Below, piece by piece: positions 35,587 through 45,121 of a stretch of DNA of 64,000 nucleotides. How positions within the stretch are numbered: position 1 is the stretch's first letter; every line of letters begins with the position of its first letter. This DNA is from Rhizobium esperanzae (GTDB taxonomy: Bacteria; Pseudomonadota; Alphaproteobacteria; Rhizobiales; Rhizobiaceae), in assembly GCF_002204185.1 (NCBI RefSeq), contig NZ_MXPU01000005.1, positions 310,001 to 374,000 of the forward strand. The letters run 5' to 3'. Made by a program: the position numbers and the translations under genes. Below the pieces are notes generated by a model. That model had not been told where the DNA came from. It saw only the letters and a program-made list of their open reading frames with translations, and did not search any database.

Positions 35587-37284
35587 TCACCCGATCAGCG
35601 CGAACTTGTCCACGTCAACTATACCGCGGTCGGAAATCTTCAGGTGCGGGATGACGGGCAGCGGCAGGAAGGCCAGTTGGAGGAAGGGCTCTTGCAGCGT
35701 GGCGCCGAGTGCCAAGGCGGCCTGGCGCAGATGGTGCAGCGTGTCGCGCACTGTCTCGTAAGGCTCGATGCTCATCAGGCCGGCGACGGGCAGCGCGATT
35801 TCGCCGGTGATCTTGCCGTGCTCAACGACGACGAAGCCGCCCTTGATCTCTCCGAGGCGATTTGCGGCGCGCGCCATGTCATCCTCATTGACCCCGACGA
35901 CGCAGATATTGTGACTGTCATGGCCAACGGTGGAGGCGATCGCACCCTTCTTCAGGCCGAAGCCCTGGACGAAGCCATTAGCGTGATTGCCATTCTTGCC
36001 GTGGCGCTCGATGACGGCGACCTTGATGATGTCGTTGGTTAGATCGACCGTTGTCTCATTACCCTTGGCCGGCAAGCGGTAGCGGCGGTGCTCGGTGATG
36101 ATCTTGCCCGGCATGACGCCGATGACCGATGTTTCGCCCTCGGCGACCGGCACTCCAAAATGGGCGGCATTGACCGGCCGAGCCTTGACGCTGTCGAGAC
36201 CGATCGGGGCGACCGGTTTGCGGGTGGCAAAAAGTGCGTCGGTGACACGGCGGCCGGCGGAAAAAACCATCTCGGCACGGCAGCTTTGCAGGCTGTCGAG
36301 AACGACGAGATCGGCGCGCCAGCCCGGCGCCACCAGGCCGCGGTCTCTAAGGCCGAAGGCGCGGGCGGCAGAGATCGAGGCGGCGCGGTAGATGGCGAGC
36401 GGCTCGACGCCGCTGGCGATCGAAGTGCGAATCATATGATCGAGATGGCCCTGTTCGGCGATATCGAGCGGATTGCGGTCGTCGGTGCAGAGCGCGAGGT
36501 AAGGTGAAAGCCGCTCGGTGATGATGGGGATCAGCGCGGCGAGGTCCTTGGAGACCGAGCCCTCGCGCACCAGGATGTGCATGCCCTTGCGAATCTTTTC
36601 CAGCGCCTCGGTGGCGCTCGTGCACTCATGCTCAGTGCGGATGCCGGCCGAAAGATAGCCGTTGAGGTCGTTGCCGGAAAGAAGCGGCGCGTGGCCATCG
36701 ATATGGCCGCCCTGGAAGGCGTCGAGCTTGGCCATGCAGACAGGATCCTTGTGAATCACGCCGGGGAAATTCATGAACTCGGCAAGGCCGATCACCTTGG
36801 GATGATCGCGGAAGGGCAGCAGGCGCTCGATCGGCAAGTCGGCGCCCGCAGTTTCAAGATGCGTTGCCGGCACGCAGGAAGAGAGCTGGATGCGGATGTC
36901 CATGATCGTCTCCAGCGCGGACTCGAGGAAGAATTCGATGCCCTCGGTACCGAGCACATTGGCGATCTCGTGCGGATCGCAGATGGCGGTGGTGACGCCA
37001 TAGGGCAAGACGCAGCGATCGAATTCATGCGGCGTCACCAGGGAGGATTCGATGTGCAGATGTGTGTCGATGAAGCCGGGAACGACTGTTCTGCCAGATA
37101 TATCGATCTCGGTCTCGCCCCTATAGTCGCCTGAAGTCCCGACGATGCGGTCGGCGCCGATGGCGATGTCGGAGCGGACGATTTCGCCGGTGACGAGATC
37201 AAAGAAGCTGCCGCCCTTTAGCACGATGTCGGCGGGGATACGGCCTACACCCTGGTCGATGAGACGTTCGAGCTTGGTGGTCAT
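35587..37284 (-). CDS. ade: Adenine deaminase
   Basis: 565 residues. It converts adenine to hypoxanthine, feeding the xanthine dehydrogenase encoded elsewhere in the window. Amidohydrolase motifs are [19 protein letters not shown] (about 70-88, the metal-binding HxH), [12 protein letters not shown] and [11 protein letters not shown] (the catalytic Asp). The C-terminal domain has [16 protein letters not shown] [15 protein letters not shown], typical of Ade. It is convergent with the glucosidase gene, with 22 bp between them. Confidence 0.94.
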   Translation of the reverse strand: MTTKLERLIDQGVGRIPADIVLKGGSFFDLVTGEIVRSDIAIGADRIVGTSGDYRGETEIDISGRTVVPGFIDTHLHIESSLVTPHEFDRCVLPYGVTTAICDPHEIANVLGTEGIEFFLESALETIMDIRIQLSSCVPATHLETAGADLPIERLLPFRDHPKVIGLAEFMNFPGVIHKDPVCMAKLDAFQGGHIDGHAPLLSGNDLNGYLSAGIRTEHECTSATEALEKIRKGMHILVREGSVSKDLAALIPIITERLSPYLALCTDDRNPLDIAEQGHLDHMIRTSIASGVEPLAIYRAASISAARAFGLRDRGLVAPGWRADLVVLDSLQSCRAEMVFSAGRRVTDALFATRKPVAPIGLDSVKARPVNAAHFGVPVAEGETSVIGVMPGKIITEHRRYRLPAKGNETTVDLTNDIIKVAVIERHGKNGNHANGFVQGFGLKKGAIASTVGHDSHNICVVGVNEDDMARAANRLGEIKGGFVVVEHGKITGEIALPVAGLMSIEPYETVRDTLHHLRQAALALGATLQEPFLQLAFLPLPVIPHLKISDRGIVDVDKFALIG

Positions 37285-37425
37285 GGTCTACCTCTTCGAC
37301 TGGTTTCTGCTGCTGTGATAAGCGCGGAAAAACTCTTGGTTATATTTCGGGCCGCTTCCGACTTGACCGTGGCAATGCTAGTGAAGCCAGAATACAGATG
37401 CTAATTCCCAACTCAAGGTCATGAT

Positions 37426-37730
37426 ATGAAAGCAATTATTTCGGCCGCCTGTGCGGCTGTTCTTTTATTGAGCGGTTGTGAAACGACCAAGACCGCGCAA
37501 AATTCGGTTACCTTCAAGACTGACAAATACGGAAAGGTCGCTAGCGTCACCTGGCAAAGCCGTCTGGAAGCGAGGCTATGGATGCGAGCCTCAAGCGTAG
37601 TGTCCTTGCCCAATTCCACACGATCGTTCCAAGACCTCTGCCCGATAGAACCTATATCCAGCCATTGGTTCTCACTACACCAACCACGCTGGATGATTAC
37701 ATGCGCGGTGATCTGAAGAAGACAAACTGA
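37426..37730 (+). pseudogene. Small lipoprotein gene with a frameshift
   Basis: The frame opens with MKAIISAACAAVLLLSGCET, a good lipoprotein signal with Cys18 in the lipobox LLSGC, and runs VTFKTDKYGKVASVTWQ. One base appears missing near 37553-37560: restoring it joins to KPSGSEAMDASLKRSVLAQF, and the protein ends at LDDYMRGDLKKTN with a TGA at 37728-37730. The joined product would be about 101 residues. The unshifted frame ends at 37716 with no sensible C-terminus. It is either a recent pseudogene or a sequencing error. Function unknown. Confidence 0.65.
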
Positions 37731-37743
37731 CGCCCAAATACAA

Positions 37744-37767
37744 ATCGGGCGCCGCAAGGCACCCGAT
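37744..37767. terminator. Bidirectional terminator-like hairpin
   Basis: ATCGGGCGCC-GCAA-GGCACCCGAT pairs over ten positions with one mismatch, between the convergent lipoprotein and binding-protein genes. The plus strand continues CCTGTTT and the minus strand TTGTATTTG. Confidence 0.6.
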
Positions 37768-37789
37768 CCTGTTTCACGAGATCCGTGAA

Positions 37790-38893
37790 CTACTCGGCAG
37801 CGACGATCTTCCCGCCTTCCCACTTGTAGAGCGAGAAGCTCTGCGAGGTCAGGTCGCCGGTCTCGCCGTAGGTGAGCTTGCCGATGGCGGTCGGAACCTC
37901 CATGCCGCCCTTCAGAGCGGCTGCGACGGCTTCCGCATCCTCGGCGCTGCCGGCCTTTTCGATGCCGGCTTTCAGAACTTCGACCGCGGCGTAGGCGTTG
38001 AGCGTGAAGGCTTCGGCCGGGACGTTCTTGGCGGCAAGCGCTTCGGCGGCGGCCTTTGAGTCCGGGTTCTTAGTGGCATCTGACGCATTGGTGAACAGCG
38101 TCCCTGCTGCCGCATCGGTGCCGATCGCCCAGAATTCGGTGTTCGAGAGGCCGTCGCCGCCGATGATCATCGCGTCGGCGGAGAGGTCATGCAGCTGGCG
38201 GGCGAGCAGGCCGCCTTCCGGGTGGTAGCCGCCGAAATAGACGATGTCGACCTTCTCGGACTTGATACGGGTGGTGAGGGCGCTGAAATCCTTGTCGCCA
38301 GGGGTGATCGCATCATTGACGACTTCGGTGATGCCGCCGGCGTTCAGCGTCGCCTTGAAGGCGTCCGCAAGACCCTTGCCGTAGGCGCCCTTGTCGTTGA
38401 CGATGGCAATGCGTTTGTCCTTGAAATTCTTCAGCACGTATTTGGCGGCGACTTCGGCCTGCTGATCGTCGCGGCCGCAGGTGCGCAGCACGTTGGCGAG
38501 GCCGCGCTTGGTGAGGTCGGGGGCTGTTGCGGTCGGGGTGACCATCAGCACGCCGTTTTCAGCCAAGACGTCCGACACGGGGATAGCAACGCCCGATGTC
38601 ACCGGGCCGACGACAAAGCGGATGCCGTCGCCGACAACCTTATTGGCGGCGGAAACGCCCTGCTTCGGTTCGCCGGCATCGTCGGCCAGTTCCAGCACGA
38701 CTTTCTCACCGAGAATGCCGCCCTTCTTGTTGATCTCATCGACCGCAGTCTGAGCGCCGTTCTTCACCTGGTCGCCATAGGCGGCGACGGGACCGGTCAG
38801 CGGCGCGATCAGGCCGATGGTGATATCGGCATGAGCAAGGGGCGCAAAGGCGAGTGACGCGACGAGGGTCGCCGTCAATGTCTTGAGGGTCAT
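37790..38893 (-). CDS. Branched-chain amino acid ABC transporter binding protein (LivK/BraC type)
   Basis: 367 residues with a signal peptide ([20 protein letters not shown], cleavage after AHA). The mature start [20 protein letters not shown] and [20 protein letters not shown] are typical of the periplasmic binding proteins of the Liv/Bra system. Other conserved parts are [15 protein letters not shown] and [18 protein letters not shown] with the cysteine pair expected. No permease or ATPase gene follows, so it is an orphan binding gene that must use a Bra/Liv transporter encoded elsewhere. Confidence 0.92.
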   Translation of the reverse strand: MTLKTLTATLVASLAFAPLAHADITIGLIAPLTGPVAAYGDQVKNGAQTAVDEINKKGGILGEKVVLELADDAGEPKQGVSAANKVVGDGIRFVVGPVTSGVAIPVSDVLAENGVLMVTPTATAPDLTKRGLANVLRTCGRDDQQAEVAAKYVLKNFKDKRIAIVNDKGAYGKGLADAFKATLNAGGITEVVNDAITPGDKDFSALTTRIKSEKVDIVYFGGYHPEGGLLARQLHDLSADAMIIGGDGLSNTEFWAIGTDAAAGTLFTNASDATKNPDSKAAAEALAAKNVPAEAFTLNAYAAVEVLKAGIEKAGSAEDAEAVAAALKGGMEVPTAIGKLTYGETGDLTSQSFSLYKWEGGKIVAAE

Positions 38894-39356
38894 TGTCTGT
38901 CTCCTTGGATGGGGTCGTGGACCCGCGATGATGTGCCGCGCCGGCTTTCCCGATCATTCAACAGCCTCCAGAGGCTGCGCCAAGGACGACCGGTAACGGT
39001 GCGATCAGCGAACCCGCCGGCCATGTTTGACTCGGGCAGGGCTCATGGCAAGATTTCTAGAAATTTTGATGAGCTTGCGCAAGTTCATAACAAAATGGAA
39101 GGAAATTTGGCCGATCCGGCCGAAAATTCAGCCGGAACGGATCATTTCCTTCGGTTTTGCATGGTTTTCAGAGGCGAGGCGGCGAATGGTCACGACCTGC
39201 CTCCGGACAAAATCACATCCATAAGGTTGTCTTTAACTTTCCTATTAACCGATAGTTTGGCCAATGGCAGTAGTATCAGGAGACCCCGAATACCGCCGCA
39301 TTGAAACAGAGAACTATACAAAGAATTAGATAGACCTATCGGGAAACAGAGATCTG
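38894..39356. other. Intergenic region without a recognised gene
   Basis: This 463-bp gap between divergent genes is less GC-rich than its surroundings from about 39040 to 39310. An open frame (38909-39304) has no family likeness or start signal and is not taken as coding. The space could hold an sRNA or long untranslated leaders. Confidence 0.35.
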
Positions 39357-40271
39357 ATGCTCAAGCGTATCGACGCCGGTCAGGTGTGTATCGGAATGTT
39401 TGTGGAGGTTATCGAGGGCCTGTGGCAGGATCCGTTTTTGTGCAAGCGCAGATTTTCCCTGCGGCGCGAAGTCGATGCTGCAAAAATTCGTAAATGCGGC
39501 ACTGCCAGCGTCGTCATCAATACTAGCAAGGGGCTCGATACCAACGGCCTGCCGGGCCGTGACGTCGAGATCGACATTCAGGCCGCGCGAGAGACCGTCC
39601 AGAAATCAGTGCAGTTGTTGGAAGAGGCTTTCGCAAAGCTGCGGAACGGCGATGGAGTCAGCATAGATCACGTGGCGCCGGTGATTTCGTCGGTCTCCAA
39701 GTCGATGGATGAGAACCCCGCGGTGTTCCTGAGCGTCACGCGCCTGAAATCAAAAGACGAGGTAACCTTTTTGCATTCCATTTCGGTGAGCGCGCTGATG
39801 ATCCTTTTCAGCCGCCATCTCGCACTTGACGAGCATACAACTCAGATGCTCGGCACCGCGGGTTTGCTGCACGATGTCGGCAAGCTTGAAGTTCCGCTTG
39901 AGGTGCTGAACAAGACGGGGCCCCTGGAAAAGGATGAGATCGGCTTGCTTCGGGGCCATCCGGAGAAGGGGCACGCGATCCTGTCGCGGCAGGAGGGCAT
40001 GTCGGACATCGTTCTCGACGTATGCCTCAATCATCACGAACGCATCGACGGCAAAGGCTATCCGCGCAGCTTGCCCGCCAGCGAGGTGAGCCTCCACGCG
40101 CGGATGGCCACGATCTGCGATGTGTATGACGCCATTACCTCTGTGCGGCCATATAAGGCGCCGTGGAGTGCCAGCCAGGCACTGAAATGGATGTTCGGCG
40201 CCGAGGGGCATTTCGATCGCCAGCTCCTGAAAAAATTCGCCCTCTGCCTTTCCGTCGCCTCTGTGAGCTGA
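39357..40271 (+). CDS. HD-GYP domain protein, short at the C-terminus
   Basis: 304 residues. An N-terminal DUF3391-type domain (MLKRIDAGQVCIGMFVEVIE, about 1-75) precedes an HD-GYP cyclic-di-GMP phosphodiesterase domain (about 130-300). Metal and signature residues are present: His in FLHSISVSALM, HD in GLLHDVGKLEVP, RGHPEKG, and the HHERIDGKGYP motif. The protein then ends abruptly in KKFALCLSVASVS, whereas homologues normally continue about 60-100 residues past this helix. Catalytic residues are intact, so it may still act. No start box was found. Confidence 0.87.
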   Translation: MLKRIDAGQVCIGMFVEVIEGLWQDPFLCKRRFSLRREVDAAKIRKCGTASVVINTSKGLDTNGLPGRDVEIDIQAARETVQKSVQLLEEAFAKLRNGDGVSIDHVAPVISSVSKSMDENPAVFLSVTRLKSKDEVTFLHSISVSALMILFSRHLALDEHTTQMLGTAGLLHDVGKLEVPLEVLNKTGPLEKDEIGLLRGHPEKGHAILSRQEGMSDIVLDVCLNHHERIDGKGYPRSLPASEVSLHARMATICDVYDAITSVRPYKAPWSASQALKWMFGAEGHFDRQLLKKFALCLSVASVS

Positions 40272-40290
40272 GGTTTGCATTTTCAGACGA

Positions 40291-40326
40291 AAAGACCCGC
40301 GAGAACATTGTCCATCGCGGGTCTTT
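40291..40326. terminator. Bidirectional terminator between HD-GYP and aminotransferase genes
   Basis: AAAGACCCGCGA and TCGCGGGTCTTT form a perfect 12-bp stem around a 12-base loop. The A-rich and T-rich ends serve both convergent genes. Confidence 0.85.
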
Positions 40327-40349
40327 GGTACTGAGCCTCGTGAGCGTCT

Positions 40350-41675
40350 TCAGATGTTGTTCTGAAGGATGGTCCTCAGCTTGCCGAAGAGTTCGTCGAT
40401 ATGCTGCTTCTCGATGATCAGCGGCGGGGAGAGTGCGATGATGTCGCCGGTGGTGCGGATCAGAAGCCCGCTCTCATAGGCCTTCAGGAAAGCGGTGAAG
40501 GCGCGCTTCGTCGGCTCCCCGGCGATCGGGTCGAGTTCGATTGCGCCGATCAGTCCTGTGTTCCTGATATCAATGACGTTGGGGCAGTCTCTGAGCGAAT
40601 GCAGCGCATCGGCCCAATAGTCGGAGAGCTCGGCGGCGCGAGTGAGCAGACCTTCTTCCTTGTAGGTGTCGAGCGTGGCGAGGGCTGCAGCGGAAGCGAT
40701 CGGGTTCCCGGAATAGGTATAGCCGTGGAAGAACTCGATCATGTGCTCCGGCCCGTTCATGAAGGCGTCATGGATCTCGGAGGTGACGAAGACGGCGCCC
40801 ATCGGAATGACGCCGTTGGTCAGCCCCTTGGCGGTGGTGATCATGTCGGGCTTGACGTCGTAATATTGCGCGGCGAAGGGGGCGCCGAGACGGCCGAAGC
40901 CGGTGATGACTTCGTCGAAGATCAGAAGGATGCCATGTTTGGTGCAGATCTCGCGCAGCTTCTGCAGATAACCCTTCGGCGGGATGAGGACGCCGGTTGA
41001 ACCGGCGACCGGCTCGACGATGACAGCGGCGATGGTGGAGGCGTCATGCAGCGTGACGATGCGCTCGAGTTCGGTGGCGATGTCGCCGCCATGCTCAGGT
41101 TCGCCGCGGGTGAAGTTGTTCTTGCCGGGCTGGTGGGTGTGCGGCATGTGATCGACACCGGTCAGAAGCGTGCCGAACATCTTGCGGTTGGCGACGATGC
41201 CGCCGACGGAGATGCCGCCGAAATTGACGCCGTGATAGCCGCGCTCGCGGCCGATCAGGCGGAAACGCGAACCGTTACCCTTCACGCGGTGATAGGCAAG
41301 CGCCACCTTCAGGGCGGTCTCGACGGATTCGGAACCGGAATTGGTGTAGAGGACGTGGTCCATGCCTTCCGGAGCGATATCGACCAGGCGGTTCGCCAGT
41401 TCGAACGCCTTGGGATGGCCGAGCTGGAACGCCGGCGCGTAATCGAGTTCGCCCGCCTGTTCGCGGATCGCCTCGGTAATCTTCGGGCGGCAGTGGCCGG
41501 CGTTGACGCACCAGAGGCCGGCCGTGCCGTCCAATACCTGACGACCGTCATGGGTGGTATAATACATGTCCTTGGCGCCGACGAATAACCGCGGCTCCTT
41601 TTTGAACTGGCGATTTGCCGTAAATGGCATCCAGAAGGCACGAAGATCGTTCGGTGCATTGAGGCGGTTGGACAT
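40350..41675 (-). CDS. Class III omega-aminotransferase (beta-alanine/pyruvate type)
   Basis: 441 residues. PLP-dependent class III enzyme; the Schiff-base lysine lies in MITTAKGLTNGVIPMGAVFV, with the preceding LIFDEVITGFGRLG. The start LNAPNDLRAFWMPFTANRQF and the HSGSE-type YTNSGSESVETALKVALAYH are typical of omega-amino acid:pyruvate transaminases, which use beta-alanine and related omega-amines. The start follows GGCCAGGAGAACAGC on the minus strand. No partner dehydrogenase is adjacent, so the natural amine is uncertain. Confidence 0.92.
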   Translation of the reverse strand: MSNRLNAPNDLRAFWMPFTANRQFKKEPRLFVGAKDMYYTTHDGRQVLDGTAGLWCVNAGHCRPKITEAIREQAGELDYAPAFQLGHPKAFELANRLVDIAPEGMDHVLYTNSGSESVETALKVALAYHRVKGNGSRFRLIGRERGYHGVNFGGISVGGIVANRKMFGTLLTGVDHMPHTHQPGKNNFTRGEPEHGGDIATELERIVTLHDASTIAAVIVEPVAGSTGVLIPPKGYLQKLREICTKHGILLIFDEVITGFGRLGAPFAAQYYDVKPDMITTAKGLTNGVIPMGAVFVTSEIHDAFMNGPEHMIEFFHGYTYSGNPIASAAALATLDTYKEEGLLTRAAELSDYWADALHSLRDCPNVIDIRNTGLIGAIELDPIAGEPTKRAFTAFLKAYESGLLIRTTGDIIALSPPLIIEKQHIDELFGKLRTILQNNI

Positions 41676-41817
41676 GCTGTTCTCCTGGCCTTCGGTGGCC
41701 CGTTCCCGAGGGGCTTGTCGCCCGAATTTTTACTGCCCGGTCAAATTATCAGGGCCTCTTAACGCGTCAACGAGAAAAGTCCCGACATGCTTCCGCGCAG
41801 AAGAATTCGCCAAAAGA

Positions 41818-41851
41818 CACGACCGGCAAATCGCCAGATTTACCGGTCGTG
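41818..41851 (-). terminator. Terminator downstream of the NolR-like gene
   Basis: CACGACCGGCAAATC and GATTTACCGGTCGTG form a 15-bp stem (one mismatch) with loop GCCA. On the minus strand it is followed by TCTTTTGG. It lies 95 bp past the regulator stop, upstream of the aminotransferase. Confidence 0.75.
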
Positions 41852-41946
41852 CCATTAAGGTTCACGTGCTGAAATATCGTTGCCGAGGCTTCCGGGAGGA
41901 TTCCCGTGCGGCACCGGCACGGCTGATGGTCATGTCAGCGCTATCA

Positions 41947-42264
41947 TCAGGCTGCGGATCTGCTTCTGCTCGGAACAAGGTAGATGTCTTCGAGCGTCGC
42001 GAGTATCTTCATGACCGGCTCGGATGTACTCGAATAATAGATGGTCTGGGCGTCGCGCCGGGTCTTGACCAGCTTCTGCGCGCGCAGTTTCGAAAGATGC
42101 TGTGAAAGCGCCGACTGGCTAAGGCCGACTTGTGTGGCGAGCACTCCGACGGCGACTTCGCCTTTTACCAGGCTGCACAGGATCAGCAATCTTTTGGGAT
42201 TGGCCATGGCTGACAATAGTGCTGCCGCCACATTCGTGTGGTCAGCCAAATCGGGGGTTTCCAT
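41947..42264 (-). CDS. NolR-like ArsR-family regulator
   Basis: 105 residues. The winged-helix core LSAMANPKRLLILCSLVKGE, VGLSQSALSQHLSKLRAQKL and RRDAQTIYYSSTSEPVMKIL resembles NolR, the ArsR-type repressor of nod genes in rhizobia. From memory NolR has Asp where this protein has Cys (LILCSL), and the NolR C-terminal tail is missing, so this is more likely a paralogue than nolR itself. It has no Cys pair of the metal-binding kind. No nod gene is in the window. Confidence 0.8.
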   Translation of the reverse strand: METPDLADHTNVAAALLSAMANPKRLLILCSLVKGEVAVGVLATQVGLSQSALSQHLSKLRAQKLVKTRRDAQTIYYSSTSEPVMKILATLEDIYLVPSRSRSAA

Positions 42265-42372
42265 ATTGTTATCTTCCTAATGCGAAACGTACATCATCTA
42301 TCTGGTAAGGGCTGTCTGCCGGAGCCCGCGGCAAAATTAGCAACTGGGCTCGAAGATTGTATATACCTAAAT

Positions 42373-43122
42373 TTAAGGTATCGAGTATGCTATTTTAGAT
42401 ATGTTTGAACAAATGTGATTGGAATCCACAGCGAGCGTTTCGAATTCGTATCGCAGCAAAAAGTCGCCGGAAATGATCTCAAAACCCGCCGGATCGATGC
42501 CGCAGATGCGCCAAGAAGCCGATTTCGGGGCTTTTAAGCGCGCTGCAAGAGTTTGCGCCACATCGGAATGGCGCTCTACTAAATCTCGCACTGTTTCGGC
42601 CGCTTTGGCGGCAATCTCTTCGTTTGCCGGCGATTGGATGATGAGATCCCCGCCGTCGAGATGGTAGGCCCGGCCGAAGCCGGCGTTGAGGCTCGCCTGC
42701 TCCGGTTTGAGACGGAAGAAAAGGAAATCGGCAAAATCGATATAGAGATTTGCCTTGGGATGGCGATCGAGGAAACGCGTGCGAAGGCGCTCGTGGAACC
42801 GATGACCATGCTCAATCGGCTCCGCCGTGCATTGGGTCGTCAGCCGGCCATGGGCAAGCGGATCGCCCTTGCCCGGCTCGCCGGTCAGCAGCGAGGCGCG
42901 CGGGTCTCGTATGAGCGCCTTCGTGTGAGCCGAAAGCTTCGAAACCAGGATGACGGGGGAGCCGTCGATATCGGTGGCGAGGAGGACCCGGCTGGCAAAG
43001 GGAAAACCGGTGTCGGGATCGAGAACGGCGATCGCCGCGTACCGTGCAGAGCGCAACAGCACACGGGCGAGCCTGCGGGCCTCGTCGTCGGTTTCGCGTA
43101 AGGGCGACGGTTGATCTTTCAT
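42373..43122 (-). CDS. HugZ-family heme-degrading protein / PPOx-fold protein
   Basis: 249 residues from the ATG at 43120-43122. The split-barrel flavin/PPOx fold is at about 15-150 (ARRLARVLLRSARYAAIAVL, LVSKLSAHTKALIRDPRASL). A C-terminal domain of the DUF2470/HugZ kind follows (FGRAYHLDGGDLIIQSPANE, ICGIDPAGFEIISGDFLLRY). HugZ enzymes release iron from heme. The longer frame to 43305 overlaps choV. It lies 31 bp past choV on the same strand but is probably independent. Heme use is inferred from the family. Confidence 0.8.
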   Translation of the reverse strand: MKDQPSPLRETDDEARRLARVLLRSARYAAIAVLDPDTGFPFASRVLLATDIDGSPVILVSKLSAHTKALIRDPRASLLTGEPGKGDPLAHGRLTTQCTAEPIEHGHRFHERLRTRFLDRHPKANLYIDFADFLFFRLKPEQASLNAGFGRAYHLDGGDLIIQSPANEEIAAKAAETVRDLVERHSDVAQTLAARLKAPKSASWRICGIDPAGFEIISGDFLLRYEFETLAVDSNHICSNISKIAYSIP

Positions 43123-43153
43123 ATCCGCTTTGTGGCAAAGCGGATCGAAAACA

Positions 43154-44206
43154 TCAAGCGTCCTCCTTGCGGCGATGGCGCGTGAGGCCGGCGACGATAT
43201 CCTGAGCGGTGATGGTGCCGATGACCGTGCCGTTTTCCACGATGCCGATGCTGCCCGGCTGGCGGGCGAGTACGTCGAGGACATCGACGAGCGGGGTTGC
43301 GGCACGGGCCGTGGCGCTGACGCTCATGCCGGCGGCCGTCTGGCCAAGGCCGGGCTGCATGACGTCGGCGGCGGTCAGCATGTTGATCGGATTGAGGTTC
43401 TGCACGAAATCGGCGACATACTGGTCCGCGGGGTTCTTGACGATGTCGTGCGGTGTTCCGCACTGAATGATCCGTCCGCCCTCCATGATGGCGATGCGGT
43501 TGCCGATGCGGAAGGCCTCGTCGAGATCGTGGCTGACGAAGAGAATGGTCTTCTTCAGCCGCCGCTGGAATTCCAGGAGTTCGTCCTGCAGACGGGTGCG
43601 TATCAGCGGGTCGAGCGCCGAGAACGGCTCGTCCATGAGCAGGATCGGGGCGCCGGTGGCAAAGGCGCGGGCAAGGCCGACACGCTGCTGCATGCCGCCT
43701 GACAGTTCGTTGACCTTGCGGTTTGCCCATTTCGTCAGGTTGACGAGTTCGAGCTGCTCGCCGACGCGGGCCTTGCGTTCCGCCTCCGGCATGCCGGCGA
43801 GTTCGAGGCCGAAGCCGACATTTTCGGCGACGGTGCGCCAGGGCAGGAGGGCGAACTGCTGGAACACCATGGAGACGGTGTGGGTGCGCAGTTCGCGCAG
43901 CGCCTTGGCATTGCATTTATAAGGGTTGACGAGGCCCGTGGTCGTGGAGACCGCGACGTCGCCGCGCACCACGGGAGCGAGCCCGTTGACGGCGCGCAGC
44001 AAGGTCGACTTGCCCGAACCGGAAAGGCCCATCAGCACGAGGATCTCGCCTTCCTCGATCGTCAGCGAGGCATTGGCGACGCCCAGCACCAGGCCGGTCG
44101 CGGCGCCGATCTCGTCACGCGTTTTGCCCTGGTCGGCCATGGCAAGGGCGGCTTCCGGCCGATCGCCGAAGATAATGCTGACATCCTTGAAGCTTACCGC
44201 GGTCAT
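43154..44206 (-). CDS. choV: Choline ABC transporter ATPase ChoV
   Basis: 350 residues. Walker A LMGLSGSGKSTLLRAVNGL (about 57-75), signature NELSGGMQQRVGLARAF, and Walker B ILLMDEPFSALDPLIR. The C-terminal part (from about 275) is a CBS-type regulatory segment (DVLARQPGSIGIVENGTVIG). It belongs to the glycine betaine/proline family (ProV/OpuAA). The start overlaps the choW stop by 4 bp (ATGA), and choXWV order is that of the high-affinity choline uptake system of rhizobia. Confidence 0.92.
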   Translation of the reverse strand: MTAVSFKDVSIIFGDRPEAALAMADQGKTRDEIGAATGLVLGVANASLTIEEGEILVLMGLSGSGKSTLLRAVNGLAPVVRGDVAVSTTTGLVNPYKCNAKALRELRTHTVSMVFQQFALLPWRTVAENVGFGLELAGMPEAERKARVGEQLELVNLTKWANRKVNELSGGMQQRVGLARAFATGAPILLMDEPFSALDPLIRTRLQDELLEFQRRLKKTILFVSHDLDEAFRIGNRIAIMEGGRIIQCGTPHDIVKNPADQYVADFVQNLNPINMLTAADVMQPGLGQTAAGMSVSATARAATPLVDVLDVLARQPGSIGIVENGTVIGTITAQDIVAGLTRHRRKEDA

Positions 44207-45048
44207 GCGCCGTCTCCTTCACCCGCCGTGCGGAACATGCGGTCGAGAATGATCGCCAGGATGACGATACAGAGACCGGCTTCGAAGCCTTTTGCGACAT
44301 TGACGGTGTTCAGCGCACGCACGACCGGGACACCGAGACCATCGGCGCCGACGAGTGCGGCGATGACCACCATCGACAGCGACAGCATGATGGTCTGGGT
44401 GAGGCCCGCCATGATCTGCGGCGCGGCGAAGGGAAGCTCGACCTTGCGCAGCACCTGCATCGGCCGCGCGCCGAAGGCGACGGCGGCTTCGACGAGGGAG
44501 GGCGGCGTCGAGATGATGCCGAGGCGCGTCAGCCGGATGGGGGCGGGGATCGCGAAGATGACGGTCGCGATCAGGCCCGGAACCATTCCGAGGCCGAACA
44601 GGATCAGCGCCGGGATCAGGTAGACGAATGTCGGAATGGTCTGCATCAGATCAAGTACCGGGCGCATGGCGGCATAGACCCAGGCGCGGCGGGCGGCCGC
44701 GATACCGAGTGGAATACCGATCACCATGCTGACGAAGGTGGAGGCGAGCACGAGCGCGAGCGTCTCCGTCGTCTCCTTCCAGTATCCTTGATTCATGATG
44801 AGCAGCAGCCCAAGGCAGGTAAATAGCGTGATCGCGATCGACCGCCGGAGCCAGAAGGCGAGTGCGGAAATGACCGCGATGACGATCAGCGGATGCGGCT
44901 TTTGCAGCACGAAGAGCAGGCCGTCGATGACGTGCGACAACAGAAAGGCAAGCTGGTTGAAGAACCATTCGCCATTGGAGGTCAGCCAGTCCACGAAGGA
45001 TTTGGCCAATGGACCGATGGGAATCTTAGAGTCGGTGATCCAATTCAA
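44203..45048 (-). CDS. choW: Choline ABC transporter permease ChoW
   Basis: 281 residues from a TTG at 45046-45048, an uncommon start; no in-frame ATG lies near. Several membrane helices begin with PHPLIVIAVISALAFWLRRS. The EAA-type loop (VEAAVAFGARPMQVLRKVEL) contacts ChoV, and IPTFVYLIPALILFGLGMVP is the typical ProW helix. It forms the choline channel. It is 73 bp from choX, across a hairpin. Confidence 0.92.
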   Translation of the reverse strand: MNWITDSKIPIGPLAKSFVDWLTSNGEWFFNQLAFLLSHVIDGLLFVLQKPHPLIVIAVISALAFWLRRSIAITLFTCLGLLLIMNQGYWKETTETLALVLASTFVSMVIGIPLGIAAARRAWVYAAMRPVLDLMQTIPTFVYLIPALILFGLGMVPGLIATVIFAIPAPIRLTRLGIISTPPSLVEAAVAFGARPMQVLRKVELPFAAPQIMAGLTQTIMLSLSMVVIAALVGADGLGVPVVRALNTVNVAKGFEAGLCIVILAIILDRMFRTAGEGDGA

Positions 45049-45094
45049 GAGCGCGCCTATCCAGAAAAATTAACAATCGGACAAAAATGAAGCA

Positions 45095-45110
45095 GGGCGG
45101 CGAGCCGCCC
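45095..45110 (-). terminator. Hairpin between choX and choW (attenuator or processing site)
   Basis: GGGCGGC-GA-GCCGCCC is a perfect 7-bp stem lying 12 bp past the choX stop. On the minus strand it is followed by TGCTTCATTTTTG, so partial termination is plausible. This would raise the binding protein over the permease. Confidence 0.7.
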
Positions 45111-45121
45111 CGTTCATGTGA

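Noticed and set aside
37419..37823. 134-codon minus-strand frame over the lipoprotein gene
   Set aside because: It overlaps the 3' end of the binding-protein gene and the lipoprotein signal region, and shows no motif.
38909..39304. 131-codon open frame in the gap between livK-type and HD-GYP genes
   Set aside because: No ribosome-binding site, no recognisable motif, and atypical composition. An untranslated region is likelier.
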